64,000 nt of DNA from Poronia punctata (GCA_022579005.1 MU401607.1:32706-96705); one strand, 5' to 3'. Positions 23,218-37,400 are shown, numbered from the stretch's first letter. The notes: generated by a model not told the origin, from the letters alone. Program-made: numbers and translations.

Positions 23218-26200
23218 TGTGGGCCAAGTAGCTGTAACTCTTGGAGTCGCGGTGCGTTTTGGTCAATGGTGTATGACAGATAGAGCAGGTGAGAGCAGTG
23301 CTTGATATACAAGTAGTGATCACGAGTCGAGATGATATAACAGTTGTATGTGTTCAATGTTTTGGTTGGTGAATTGGGCAGGACCAAATCGAGAAGAGGA
23401 TGCGGGCCTGAAGACTTATTATATATCGCGAGGAGGGTATCATGTAATTTTGTATTTTTTGCGCGCAGGCAGATGAAATATACCAGGTGGTACCGTACAG
23501 GTTGCAGGGTCGCAGGGGGTTCCTTTGCTCCTTGGCCCAACCCTTGTCGGTCGGAAGCTTGATGGACCATGGATGCCTGTCTTTCTGCCTGTGGGAAACC
23601 AGTGGCAGCCTAGCGCACGGTCGATGAATCACAGCCCGTTAAACAAACCCCACTAAAACCGACACAATTATCTGTACTTGCCCCGGTACCTCTCCCTGGT
23701 CTACATTTGGGCTACTTTGGTCATAATCCAGCTACCCAAATCGGCATGGCGGATTGAAACACACAACCAATTGTCACCACAGCCATGGGGCGAAGCTCCC
23801 CGCCGAAAGCCAAGCCCATTCTCTCAAGGATGTATCCTGTAGACCAAAGAGACCTACGGGATTTCCAACTCTGCTCGTGTTTTTCAGCTTAATAGCTGGC
23901 TGTTTATGCCACATTTGCTGTACCTCTATACATCGTGGGAACACCATCTCTCGACCTTCCTTATTGCAGAACAGGGAGTAAGCCCACGGGAACGGATGTC
24001 CTCTACCCTAAAAACCAGGAGTGTGTGGCTTGAATCTTGATGTTGTCGAGACTTGGTACATCGCTGCTAACCCATCTTATCAGATTTGAGGGAACCCAGC
24101 TGGAAACGCTGAGAAGATGACATTTCAAGCGCCCATTTCAAGCATGCAAAAAACATGAAACTAACATTACTGAGAGTTGGCCTCAGAAAACGGCCAACGT
24201 CTGAAAGCACATAGGAGACCCAGAAAATCCCTCGGACTTTGTAAGATAAAAATAAATTTACCATTAGCGACGAGGAAAAGACCATGGCCAAAACCGGGGC
24301 GTATGTGTATGTTGTTGTGTAACTCTCCAAGTAGCGTTGTCGTAGCGATTGTGCGACGGTTTATCACGAAATGCCGAGTGTGGATAGTTTTTGTGTTTTG
24401 CGCAGGTGGAAACTCGAATGCATTACCAGGCACTCCTATGCCAGGCGAAGAGAACAAGATGCGCCCGAATTCTAGTCTAGTGCACTAACTTAACCCAAGG
24501 TCACACCTGCATTCGCGCATGTAGTCTATTTCGCGGATGCGCAAATGGGAGCGCGCAATTCGTGACAGATCCCCCCAAAACGGGAATCAGGGTTGACTCA
24601 TAAAGTCTGTCGGACCAGGTCCGATTTCGTTTCTACTGAAAGACTACCGTAATCTAAAAACCTCCACAAGTAAGGTACCTACCTGCAATACTAGAGAGGT
24701 CATGGGAACCATCGGTCGCGCAAACCCGTCTCTTGTCAAGTGGTAAGCACTTTGGGGGGTTCTACTCTAGCAGTTTGTTTCAAGACAACAAATTTAGGAA
24801 AATGGTTTGACAACAGCTCGACAACCTACTGACGTACAGTGCTGTTCTGGCAATTAGCCGCTATTTCGCGTACTTGACGCTCCAGCAGTTTTATTCCCTG
24901 GACAACGCGGCTGGCGCCGTCGCGTTCTGATTTGGTAGAATGTCTTGCACGTCGATAAATTAGTGGGTTTACAGGAGAGCACAGCCATTCTGCAACCCGA
25001 GCAGAGACCCGAGAAACTTCAACTACCAACGGTTGGTTTGGGTTAGCTCAAACTTCAACTTTTGCTCCACAACCTTGGCGCCTTTCTAATGCTAACTTTC
25101 GATTTGCGCAGTCGCGAACAACACTGCCTCAAAGATAGAGGGGAAAGCTAAACAGGCGCAGAGCCGCAAAAATCGGACTTGTCTTAGATCTAGACTTCAC
25201 TTTCAAGTTATCGGTGATATCATCATCTTATTGCTGCTTCTTTTTGATTTCTCATCTTTTGGTTAGTCGCCTCTACTCGTAATCGCAAGTTTGATTTGAG
25301 GACAACGGCTGAAGAGCTAAAACACCACTCCTGAACCAAAGAGTTGCCTAAATTTGGCACGCCTCCTTGACCAGCTGAGAAGGATCTTTGCGGGAACGAA
25401 ATTACACTTCGATTACTGCATATCCCCCATTATCCGATATATTACACTGATATGGCATGAATTCGGCCCCCAAACTCCAACCCACGACCCAAACACTCAT
25501 CTACACCTTGATAGAAACAGGTATTTACTTTGTACTCTTCATCGCTACGTCAACTTCATGTACAAAACAAATACAAGGTGAGACATTAGCAAGATCATAC
25601 AAAGGATCCCACTTCTCACCACAGGGACGCGTATGCAGCGAGGATGATATGTCATAAACACAAGTATCATACGTACATTTGTAGGACAAGACGGAAAAGT
25701 ATCGGCGACCTGATAGCTTTATTTCGCCGATGAACAACGTAGAAAAGTCCTCGCTACATCATCAAATACGAAGTCTAGCGCAAACACCAAGATCAAACCT
25801 CCAACTTATATCTTTCTACACGTACCTGAGCGATCATGTGGACAAACCCCCCCTCCCCCCCCTGCTCAGCTACCTGAGACGGGCAATCCTAACGATGAAC
25901 GGGATCTGCGAGAAAAATAAGGGTCCATCCAGTAAGGCAACCAGGTAAGAAAACGCTCACATGAATACAGATATAGGTGAAAGTCGCGTCATCTTTCTTG
26001 CCACTTGCTCACCGAGAGGTTCGTTCCCCTTATGGGCAGGACGTCTACCTACTTGCGCAAAGGAGGTTTGCGCCAGCTATCTCTCAACGTTACATACAAC
26101 GTCCGCCGGCAGTCGTAATGTGTTGCTTGCTTGCGGGGGACTGACTGACTAAACTGACGGCATCTGTGTTCCGTTACCTACCGTGACACGGTCGTCATGT

Positions 26201-27505
26201 GCGCTTCTTCCCTCTCTCCTTGAATTGCGTCACCTTTTTTCAAGCTGGGAGAATTAAGGTACAAAAGCGCCACAAAAAACGAAACTGTGTAGAGAGGTAA
26301 AATTGTGGCTAACGGGTTGCAAGTCAGGTCGGACTTCTAGACACATGACTTTAGCAAATGTACAAGAAAAGGTGGCTTTGCCAGCACTAGCACGTACTTT
26401 TCTACTTCTCTTTTCAAAGGATCAACTTTTCCCGCGGCCCCCAAACCTCTAGTGCTGACGTGCAAAGCCCAGGTTAGGTACTTTATAGCGTTTTGCCCCG
26501 ACTTTTGCCTACGATCGGGAGGCAACCCGATATTATTAGTCTGCATCCATCTTCATTCTTTAAAGTCATTCATTGATTACATATTCAATTTTTGTAGCGA
26601 CAATACCTACTTCTCTTCTTGTTGCTAGAGTCCAAGTCCGAGTCCAAGTTATTTCGGTCTTTTTTATTTCCCCACCCAGAAGAAGTGGAGAAATTGAGAT
26701 TCAGCCCTACGCTAAACCTAACCTAAGGCTGATTTCTACTGTGTACCTCTTTGTATGCGACAAAAAGTACCTACCTCTGGACATTTCCAAGTCCGAGAAG
26801 AAAAGGACCCCCCGACCGATTCTAGACTACATGTGGTTTAGATCCGATCAAACCAATAGGTTGTAGGTTACAATATGCAGAATGCAGAATGATGGGGATG
26901 CTTTGCATCATCTTTGCATAACGGGACAAAAAAGAGGGCTGAGCAAAGGTAATAAGAACTTTACTTTTACTATTAGACTAGGAAATATCCAACGCGACAC
27001 GACTTTTACTCGTCCACATCAAAATCCGTCTCCGTCCCTAGGTTAGATTACTCATACATCCGCTCTGCAGGGTAGGTACCGACAGGAAAGAATACCTACC
27101 AACCAACCACTTAAATACCTGTTGGCCGTTATTCTCGACCCAACAACCCTTCGTTTTGTTTCGCGAGACGCTCGCCTGTCCCAGCTTACTTACCATTTCA
27201 TAGAAGGATTCCATCGGCGTCAAGACATGAGCGGTCTAGAAAAGAAAATCTTTCTGTCCTGTTCTTTTATTTGTTCGTGTTTCATCTTTTTTGGCTGTTT
27301 ATGCAACGTGCAACCAACGTGGCGGCTACTTTAACCTGATTGCCCCACTTGTTTTAGGTTAGATAACAACCAACTCTTTTTTTAGACGCGCTGCACGTGT
27401 AAACTAAACAAAAATCCCCAAAAACTTTCTTCCAATCTTTTTCTATTTTCCAAAAAGATTCGGCGGTCTGTCTTCTATGGTCATGGAGAAAAAAAAAGTC
27501 GACAA

Positions 27506-27536
27506 CCCGACCCGACCGACCGACCGACCGACCGAC
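27506..27536. repeat. (CCGA)n microsatellite
   Basis: About seven CCGA units. Confidence 0.85.
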
Positions 27537-28009
27537 TAGACCTATAGAATGTTGCCAGATTTTTCTTGTGATACAACATCATCACATGTCATTCGGACAC
27601 GTATGTATACCTAACCTTACCTTACCTATCCATCAACCCGGTCCCGGTCCTGGTCTTGGTCCTCGTGCTTTTTGTCTCAGATCTCATTAATCATAGGGAA
27701 TGGAAATGTAATGATTTAGTGGATCGATCCCCGACTCGACCAGTTGGTTGTATATACGACCGTGAGAAACAAGTGGATGAAATAAAACGATTTGAGCCGC
27801 GTCTGGGCTTGCAATGTTTGAGTTTATCTCATGTTATGGCGGTCAGGAGTTGAGATGGTTGTTCTACTGGCTCGCTTCATTATCCGACTTCCATATAACT
27901 ATTTGTGAGTAAGAGAGAAAGAATGTGTCGTGTGAGGTGATTGGTAAGGAACACGACAGGAAATCTTTCTCGGCTTTTACATGTCATGTCATGTCATGTT
28001 AGATCATGT

Positions 28010-28033
28010 AAAAAAAAAAAAAAAAAAAAAAAA
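28010..28033. repeat. Poly-A tract, 24 bases
   Basis: A homopolymer that adds a lysine run to an otherwise unconvincing + strand frame at 27,941-28,417. Confidence 0.9.
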
Positions 28034-28975
28034 GTCGGGATTGTTCGTTTACAAGTCTGCCTTGTAAAAAAGCCTGATGCAAACAGTAAACTGGATCCAT
28101 CCCGCTTCCGAGATAACTATCTATTGAATCGGATGCGAAATCATCCAAGACAAATAATAGCTTTGGAAATAAGCAATAGCAGTAGGTTAAGTGAGACCAG
28201 GGAAAGGGAAAGGGAAAGGCTCAATGTCGTGTTTACCGGTATATTATCGTGCCCATGTCATGTGATATCCCACTTCGCCTCTGGTTCAACGTTGACTGTT
28301 AATGCACTGAGATGTCTTGTCTGTTACAATGTAGCTTTTACCTTGTGCGATTATGTAATTCGTGCTTTTGCTGTTTTTCGGTCAAAGTTCTCCTGCTTAT
28401 TGGACGGGATAGGCTGAGCCGCAAGTGAGTGAGCGAAAGGTGATAGGTAGGCGTCAATATCAACCAACGATTCTATAAGACAGGGGACGATATATGCATG
28501 TAGTCTCTTCTTCATGAGAGCGGGTGGTAGGACAAGGTGAGGAAGTCTGCCTACCTACCTACCTATATCACCGAGGTTTTATTATTACACTTCACTCCAT
28601 TCAATGCAAGGCATCTCGGGCTCCCCATCTTAATGTAGGGCAACGTCGCATAAGCGGTGCTTACGGCATTCTTTATCATGATTACAGTGGAGGTGGCCAG
28701 GATTCTGTCTTTCTTCGGGGATAATCGGCCCGTGGGTCACAGGTGAGATGACTCTGGACATGCAAAGCGATCAAAGGGTAGGAATATGCCGTGCCGTTAC
28801 ATCCCCCGCCGCTTCTTGGTTTATGCAAAAAGTTGTCTTGTGAGCCTCTGTTGCATTCTAAAACTTGAATATCTACTTTTGTACACAAGTAGGTCGCATT
28901 TTGAGAGATGTGCTGAGGACTCGGTGTCGGTGATCTACCTCTACCTTATGCCATACCGTGTACTATAGGTCCATC

Positions 28976-29024
28976 AGTGTAGACTTGGTCTGTACACGTA
29001 GGCACCGAGACCGGAACCGGGACA
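28976..29024 (+). mobile_element. Short LTR-end fragment related to the island 2 element
   Basis: These 49 bases match the last 49 bases of the right LTR (37,813-37,861) with six differences, five of them transitions, and end in the same place with GGGACA where the LTRs end GTAATA. Similarity stops at its left side, so it is a truncated remnant. It keeps CpA and CpG sites that are mutated in the inner half of the left LTR, as expected if so short a copy escaped RIP. Confidence 0.7.
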
Positions 29025-30340
29025 TAGTTTTAGTCAATGGTAACTCGGAATCACAAACCTTGCTGTACGTACTACCTACTTGGTAACCGCAGATTCTCCT
29101 AGGTACGTCGTAGCTTTTCTTATATGTGCTGAAATAAAGACAAAGTAGACGTTTCCTAAAGGGGTTCCTCGTTCGTTCTTGCGCGGGCAATGTCTCCTAC
29201 AAAGGACATATCATAATTAATACATAAGTTGGTAAGGCGATCGGGATTCAGCATCCAAAATTATTAAATGTTTTTGCGGGCAGCTTCATTTCCACGGCTC
29301 TTGTAATGAGGGTGTGATACCTAGTAATACAGGGTGTTGCTTCTATTTCTTCGGGGATTAGGAGTGTTTCAAGTACCTTCCCATAGTAGAGACTGAGATG
29401 TAGAAAGTGCGGCGGAAGACATGAGGCAAGTACGTAATGTCAAATGTCTCACATCCACATCATGTACACTACCTAGCTAATATACGCGAATCTATCTTAG
29501 TACATACCTACATTATGCTGATATGACCATCAAACATGACCAGAAAATAGTACTTACGTGTTTACCATGTTTTGGCAATCCCGCCATCATACATACCCCA
29601 GCATCATCACAGAAAACATACCACTCTCTTTCAGACTTCATATTTATGGAAATGTACAACCCCAGTTCTGATCGTTTTCAGGACTAGTTATCTAGTATAC
29701 CACCGGACCGACTGCCTACTCCAACACCAGACCCCGATGACAGCTTCAAGTCATCTGACAAGTCATCTGAGCCATCGCCCTCTTCGGACGAGGTGAGCTC
29801 TCTGCTTCTAAACGTACCCTTTCCTATCCGGCTTCAGCAGATAGGCAGTGGACCGAAGCATGTACAGGAACTGGTTGCTTCGCTAATGGAACTCCGCGGG
29901 TGCCGTGGCATCATACCCTCCATCATCGCAGATGCAATCGCAGCCTACGTTGTGGTCGGCGACCCCATCGGGCCTTACATGTTCGAAGAGAAGCCATCTA
30001 TGGACGTGGACTCAACTAGTACTCCGAGTGAGCGTGGAAAACAATTATTCTACCTACGAACGCTAGTGAGCATCCGGCAAAGGACGCGCTAGTATACGAG
30101 TATGGCTTGTGCCGTTAGCCACGACTTCTGGAACGAGGATATCTATTCTCCGATGCTATGCCTCGCCGTGGAGGAGTCGGGCGCAGATTTGAAGTGCCAC
30201 AATCTGTGAGTGTTTTATAACTATCTCACATTGGGGGATTGGGTATAGAGTATCTTCTGACACACACTTTTGTAAATCTGTGTAATGCAGGCTTGAACCC
30301 ACGTTCCTAAACAACCTCTTTTTAAACCGGGATCTCCTAA

Positions 30341-30345
30341 CGGTG
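30341..30345 (+). repeat. Target-site duplication, left copy (CGGTG)
   Basis: Five bases directly before the left LTR. The partner after the right LTR is CGGTA at 37,862-37,866, differing by one G/A transition. Five-base duplications are usual for LTR retrotransposons. Confidence 0.75.
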
Positions 30346-30505
30346 TGTTATAGTCTACACTGCTAGGGGGTCTGTAATGACTTATTATTATTGCATAAGG
30401 AAGGAAGGTTTCTTTAAAAAGCAAAGGTCTTTTATATTTACTTATATAAGCGTTTTAGTATAAACTTAGCTTGTATACGTAAGCACTAAAACTAGAACTG
30501 TAATA
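30346..30505 (-). repeat. LTR, left copy
   Basis: 160 bp, aligning end to end with 37,702-37,861 without gaps. About 27 positions differ, all transitions. Its outer half (to about 30,430) is barely mutated whereas its inner half has lost C and G. The right LTR shows the mirror image. Confidence 0.88.
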
Positions 30506-33500
30506 GTACTTTTTTTTTTAAATTATAGCTAACTATAGCTATATATAAAAAATAAAAATAAAAAAAAAAAACAAGGCTATATTTTTTAAAAAAAAGCATT
30601 TATATAAAAGTAAGTATTTTATAGCAAAAGCGCTTTTAAAATAAAAAAGGCTTGCTTTTATAGCATAACTGCTTTATAAGCACTATTATTTATTATTATA
30701 CTTTTTAAATTTTTATGCTTACGCTTTTATTTTTACTTACTTTTACTTTTTTTTTATTTTTACTTTTTTTTACTACTTTTTTGCTTATAATTAGTTATTT
30801 TTAATTGTTATATTTTTAATTCTTTATACTATACTTTTAAGTTAAAGCTTTTTTATTATAATATTATATTTATTTACTATTTAGTTTACTTAGCAAAAAA
30901 AATTTATTTTTATTATATTTAAACTTTAATTAAAAAATATAAAAAAATAAAGCTAAGCTAGCGCGCTAGCAATATGCTTAAAATTAGCTATTTTTTTACT
31001 GCTAGTTTGTTTATACGTTATAAGCAATATATTAAGCATAAAAATATATATAAAGTAGTAAGTAAAAAAAAATAAAAAAAATTTTTTTATATATATTTAA
31101 TAGGCTATATAGCTAACTATATATATGTTAAAAAATGTTTAAAATTTAATAGTGCTTTTATTATAAATTATTACGCTTTAAAAAAGCAATAATAATAATA
31201 ATAATAAAAATTTTAAAAATTTTAAAAAGTTTTATAGTTTTATTTACTTTAATAATATTTGCTAAGCTACTTTTAATATAATAATAAAGCTAATAGCTAC
31301 TTTTAAAAATATAAAAAAAATTATTTGCTTAAAGCATAGTTTAGCTTTTATAAAAAAGTTTAAAAGTATATATATTACTTATAATTTATTATTATATTAC
31401 TACTAATAATATTATAAAGTATAAAAATTACTTATTAGCAGTTTTTTTAAAGTTATTAAAAGCTTGCTTTTATTATTAATTTACGTTTAAAAAGTAAAAA
31501 GCGTAAAAAGCTTTTTGCTTAGTTTAATATATAGTTACTTTGCTTTTTTTTTAATAATATAAAAGCTACTAGCTAAAAAAAAGCAAAGCGCTAGTTTTTT
31601 ACTACTATTTACTAAGCTATAGTTGCTAATAATTATTATATAAAAAATATTAAAAATATTTAAAAGCTTTTTAATAATATACTATTAGCTATTTATTTAT
31701 AAAGTAAAAAGCTTTAGTTATAGTAAGTATAGTATTAGTTTATTAAAGTTAAGCTACTTTAGCTTTAATAGTATTATAAAAGTAATTAAAAAATATATTA
31801 TTAGCTTTTTAAAAGCAAAATAAAAAAAATAAAAAAAATTTTAAAAATTTTTTAATAAAAAATTTAAAAAGCTATATAGTAATATGTTTAATAGTAGCGT
31901 ACTAAAAGTATAAAATTAGCTTGCTAGCGTTTTAGTTTTATTTTATAGCATTTAAAGCTATTTTAATAGCTTTAGTTTATTTAAATTATATTAGTAAAAT
32001 ATTACTATTTTAGCTTTATTTTTTTTTTAAGTTACGTGCTAATTTTTATAATAGCTAGTAAAGTGCTAGCTACTTAACTTTATATATTAAGCTTTTAGTT
32101 TTATACTGCTTATAATTAAAAATTTTATTAAATAATTATTAAAAATTTTTTTTTTTATTATATTTTACTATAACTATACTTTTTACTTTATTATTATAAA
32201 GCTTATTTAGTACGTTTTAGCTAAGTAGCCTTTATATTGCTAAGCAAACTAATAAAGTATAAAATATTAAAAAAACTTTATATTATTAAAATAAGTTAAT
32301 AGTAATAGCTTGTTTATAAACTTTAATAATATTAAATAAGCTTATTTATTTTTTAGCTAGCTTTAGTAATAGTTTTAAAATATAAAAGTATTTTATACTA
32401 ACTTAAATTTTTTTTTTTTTTATATTAAATTAAGTTAATATATACTATATTAGCAGCGTTTATATAGCAAGTCTAAGCTTTAGCTATAAATAATTAAGCT
32501 TAAGTAGTTATTTTTTTAATTTGCTTAGCAATATTTAAAACTATTAAAAACTTATTTTATTAGTTTTTTATTTTATATTTAAATAGGTTTGCTGCTAGTT
32601 TAATACTAAGTTATAAGTACTAGCTATAATTTATAAAAAACAAGCTAAAGCTAATAGCTTTTAATATTTAATTATTTATTATAAATTTAGCTAATAGTAG
32701 CTAGTTTGCTTAGTTATTTTAATAATAGCTATAATAAGCTTTTAAATATTGTTTTATTATAATATTTATAATCTTTGTTTGCTTATTAGTTTTAAAGTAG
32801 TATGCTATAAAATATAATAAAGTAATAGCTAGGCAGTAGTTTAACTTTTTTTAAAAAATTAAAATAAATTATAACTTTTAGTTTAAAACTATAGTTTTAA
32901 AAGCACTATAAAGTTAGTATACTATTAAAATAAAAGTATTTATAAGCATTATTATTATAATATTTTTAATAAAAATAAAATATTATATTTTAGTAAGCTT
33001 ATTAATAATAACTAAAATATACTTATAATTAATTTTATTTTACTTATATATTAGTAATAGTTTAATAAAATTAATAAATATATTAAATTAAAGCTTATAT
33101 AAAATAAGTAGTAGTTTAAAAAAACTTGCTAACAAAGTTTATAAATTTTTTATATACTAATAAAAGTAGCATTTTTTTATAAACGTTTTAATATTGCTAT
33201 TAAGTTATAGCTAAGTATATATATATTTAACTAAATTAATAGTTTTAAACTGCTTTAAGTAGCTTGCTAATAATATATTATAAGCATATAAAATTATTTT
33301 AAGCTTTATAACGTTATTATTTAAAATAAAAACCTTGTTTTTAATATAAATTTGTTTTTATTTAATAGTATAGTTTATAAAAGCGCTTTAAAAATGTTTT
33401 TATATTAGTTTTAAAAAGCAGCGTACTTTTAAATTTTTAACTTTAATAATAATTTAAAAAACTAGCAATAATTATATATAAGCGTTATTAAGCACTTTAT

Positions 33501-33960
33501 TAATTAAAGCTATATTATTAATAAGTTATAAGTATACTAATGCTTTATTATTATTAGCTTACTTATTAAATATAAGTAATACTTAAAATTTATATACTAT
33601 TTAGTTATTAATAATATTTATTTTATTTGCTAGCTTATTGCTAAGCTATTAAAAAAAAATATTAAGTATTATAGCTTTTATTTTTAGCTAGTATATAATT
33701 TAAAACTTAAAATTATTAAAAAATTTTAACTAGTAAACTTATTATTAATTTAAAAGCTTTATAATAATAAAGTACTAAAAACTTTTATAGTTAATAATAA
33801 TTTTAATAACGTTTTTATACTTTTAAAGTTTTAAGCGCTATTTTTTAAAAGCTTTAATAATTATTAAAAGCTTTTTATTATAAATTTTATAATTATATTT
33901 AGCTAAAGTATATTTTGTTAAAAAAAAAGCAATTAAGTATTAAGTACTTTTATTATTAAA

Positions 33961-34026
33961 TTAATAAAAAATACTACTTAATACTTAGTTAAATATATTA
34001 ACTTTTATTATAGTTTTTTTAGCAAA
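33961..34026 (-). pseudogene. Retroelement RNase H relic
   Basis: The - strand frame reads F-A-K-K-T-I-I-K-V-N-I-F-N-stop-V-L-S-S-I-F-Y-stop. It fits the gypsy RNase H start (P-E-x-T-I-I-E-T-D-A-S-D-W-V-L-G-x-x-L-x-Q) with Asn for the catalytic Asp residues, a stop for Trp and a final stop for Gln. It is in the same frame as the RT relic about 430 bp upstream. Confidence 0.7.
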
Positions 34027-34323
34027 GTTATAGTAAACAAAAACTAAAGTAATAATAAACGCTTTTTTAAGCGCTTTAAAAGTAGCAAAAAGCTATTTGC
34101 TTAGCAAGCTTAGCTACTTTTTTTTGCTTATAAGTTTTATAAAAAGCTATATTATTACTAAAAAGCTTTTAATAAAGCGTTAATAATAGTTTATAAAGCT
34201 AATAAATTATTATAAGTTTTAAAAAGTATTTAGTAGTTTTTAAGTTATAATAGCTTTAATTTTAATAAAGTTTATACTAATTTTATTTATTAAAATAATA
34301 AAGCTTAAATATTTAGTTTTAAT

Positions 34324-34476
34324 AACACTAAATTTATATTTTATAATATTAATTATAAAGCTAGCTTTAATAAGCTTTGCTAGTACTTTATAAATATATT
34401 GCTTATACTTTTTTTTTAAGTTGCTATAAATAAAAATATTATTAAAGTATACTATAATATACTTATTTAAAATATT
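34324..34476 (-). pseudogene. Gypsy reverse transcriptase relic
   Basis: Fifty-one codons without a stop on the - strand. They contain I-I-V-Y-F-N-N-I-F-I-Y-S-N (34,438-34,449 encode Tyr-Phe-Asn-Asn where Tyr-x-Asp-Asp is expected), then K-V-L-A-K-L and K-Y-K-F-S-V, matching the conserved spacing after the RT palm motif in Ty3/gypsy elements. Both catalytic aspartates are lost by G-to-A change on the coding strand. Confidence 0.8.
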
Positions 34477-37400
34477 AAAAAAAACATAGTTAATATAGTA
34501 CTAAAAATTACTAAGTACTTTTATTATGCTAAAGTTTGCAACTAAGCACTTAAATAAGCTAAACTTAGTAATAAATGCTATTTTTTACTTATTTTTAAAA
34601 GTAATATATAAGCAATTAAAAGTTATAATAATATTAAGTTTAATATAAAATTTTATTTTATATAAAACGTTTAAAGTTTTTTAAATTAATAAGATAAAAT
34701 ATTAGTTTTTAATTATAACGTTATTAAAGCTATAGTAGTTAACGTAAACTTATATACTTTTTTTTAGCTTTTTAGCTAAAAAAATAAAAATAGCTGCTAA
34801 TAAAAAGCTAGCATATATAAACCTTTTTACTAAGTAATTATTTAAATACTTTTAAATTACTAATAACTTTTAAAAAAATATAAGTTATACTATAGCGCTA
34901 AAAGGTTTTTTTTTAAAAACAAAGTTAATTTTATAATTATAAAGCTAGTAAAAAAAAAAAGTTTTTATATTTTATAATAAAAAAGTATTAAGTAAATTAT
35001 AATACTTAGCTAATAGCTTAGTAAATATTTTTTTTTTTATAAAAAAGTTTTTGCGTTTAAAAAATTTATTAATATTTTTATTAGCTATTTGCTATAAAAA
35101 AAGCGCTTTTTATACTTAGTTATAGTACGCTTTAAGCTTAAATAAAAAGGCTTAAAGTTTTAAAATATTTTTGCTAGTAAGTAGTTTATATAAAAGCATT
35201 AATAATATATTAAAAGCAAAGCGCTTTACTAAATAGTAGTTAGTAGCTATGCTATTATTTAAAATTTAGTAAAAAGCGTTTATAATAGCTATAAACTTAG
35301 TAAATAATATTAAATTAACTATAGTGCTTTTTTATTTTACTATTAAAAAAAAAGCAACAATATTAATAAAAAAAACTAAAGTTTAAAATATTTTAGGGCT
35401 AGGTTTAATAATATTTTATTATTGCAGCGTTAGGTTAGCTTTAGTTTGTTTTTTTATTGCTACATTATTTTTAATTATAAAAATGCTTTTTTACTAGTTA
35501 ATAACTAGGTTATATTACTATAGCTAAAAAAGCTTTAAAATAATATTAGTATTGCTTAATAGCTAAGCATATAGTTTTAAATTTTTAATATACTTTTTAA
35601 GCTAGTGCTAGATAGTATAGCACTAGGTAACCTTTTTAGCTATTATACTATTAATAAAGTAAAAAGTATAAAAGTAAGCAATAGTATAAAAAGTAAAGTT
35701 ATAAGTTTATATAAATAAAGTATTAATAAAATTATAAAAAAAATAGCTTAAGTTAATAAAAGTTTAATATAAAATTAAAGTATTATTATTATTAAATATA
35801 TTAGCATTAAAGCTAAAAAATATATTAAGCTTTATAAACTATATATATAAATAATTTTTTTTAATTTTTTAAAACTTTATATAACACTTTTAGCTATAGC
35901 TTAAGCTAAAAGCTACTTTTTTTTTAACTTAATTTAAATAGTTAATATTAACTTTTTTATTTTTTTTTATAATTTTTTAGCTTTTAATAATTTATAAAAC
36001 ATAGCTAAGTATTTTAGCTAATTATAATATTAATAAAGCTTAAGTTGTTTACGCTTTTTTTTTTTTTTAGTTATAAAAAAGCTTTAAAGCTTTGTTATTA
36101 TAAGCTTACTTAAGTTTATAAGGTTTTTTTAAGTATAATTATTAGTTAATAAAATAAGGTTATATGCTAAAGCGTAGTAGTTTAAGTAAAAATCTTAGTT
36201 AGTAATATTGTTTAAAAGCTATTATAAAAAGTTTATTTAAGCTATAATATTATTAAGTTTAAAGTAACTTATTTATAAAATAAAAACGTTTTAAAGTTTT
36301 TTATTAACTTTAGCTTAAAGCTATTTAACTTATTATAAAAAAATATATTAGCTTTTATTAGCAAGTTAAATAAAAATAAAAATAAAGCTAATAAATAAAG
36401 TATTACTTTGCTTTAATTTTTTAAATTTTTAAATAGCTTTTAAATAAACGTTAATAATAATATAAAACATGTTTAGGTTTGCTAGCATATTATTATAGTT
36501 TTTTTAGCTAGCAAGCTACTTAAAGTTATTAAAAAAGTTGCTTAATATTTATTTAACTTATAATTAAACTTATATAAACGCTATACTAAAAAGGCTAAAG
36601 TAAGTAAATAAGATTTTATTTGCTAGTATTAAGTAGTAGTTTTTATTTAAAGCAAATTTAAGTTTAAATTAGTTGTGCTAGTTAATATATTTTTTTTATT
36701 GCTTTTTATTATTTTTTTTTAATTTGTTAAAAAAAAAAAAGCTGCTAATTTAGTTATATAGTAGTTTTTTATATATAAAATATATAAGCAAAATAGTAGC
36801 GCTAAAAAAAAATATAACTTAAAACGTAAAAGTAATAAAGTTAAAAGCTATAAGTATACTAAGTAGTAAAGCTAAAGCAAGTTTTTATAAAGTAGCTATT
36901 TTTTATAAAGTAGCGCTAAGCTAGCTTTATAACATTATTACTTTAGCTTAAAGCTGCATATTATTTTATTATACTTTATTATATTATTATATTGCTTATT
37001 TTAGCTAAGCAATAATAATGTTTTTTTTATTAATAGTATTTTAATACTATTTTTTAGCAGTAGCAAAATTATTTTAAAGCTTAATATGTTTTTTTTTTAG
37101 TTATTATTTTTTAAAATAAAGTTGCTAGTTTATTGCTTTTAATTTATTTGCGCATTATTAAAGCTATTTAAATTATTTATTATTTAAGCTTGCTTATTAT
37201 TATAATTTAGTAACTTATTAAAACCTGCTTACTATAATATTATTAATAAGCTATAAAATTTTTAATAGCTTTTTACTAGCTAGTTTGCTATAGTTAAAAT
37301 AGTTAATAAAAATATAGTAGTTAGTATTAAGCTTATAAATAGTTTATTAAAAAGCTAAAAAAAAAGCTAAAATTGCGTTAATACTATTAAGCTAAGGCTA

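Larger units (their letters stand above)
23218..28975. other. Long gene-poor stretch
   Basis: Nearly 6 kb of normal base composition without a gene I can support. Frames of 60-158 codons occur on both strands but overlap each other, have low-complexity composition and lack splice logic. Simple tracts include (CCGA)n at 27,506 and a poly-A run at 28,010. I found no tRNA or rRNA signature. It may hold promoter or UTR sequence for the gene ending at 23,217, a non-coding transcript or decayed genes. Confidence 0.5.

Noticed and set aside
24067..24488. Overlapping frames on both strands (87-103 codons)
   Set aside because: Mutually overlapping, with no start context, splice logic or family resemblance.
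27941..28417. 158-codon + strand frame
   Set aside because: It is carried through by a poly-A run read as lysines, followed by compositionally random sequence.
30270..30375. tRNA-like appearance on the - strand (A-box-like TAGCAGTGTAG and GGTTCAA)
   Set aside because: No acceptor or anticodon stem can be formed, and the segment is explained by the host exon plus the LTR start.
33258..33300. L-Y-A-Y-N-I-L-L-A-S on the - strand, resembling a second RT core
   Set aside because: The Tyr cannot arise from Asp by a C/T or G/A change, and it lies downstream of the RNase H relic where integrase is expected.
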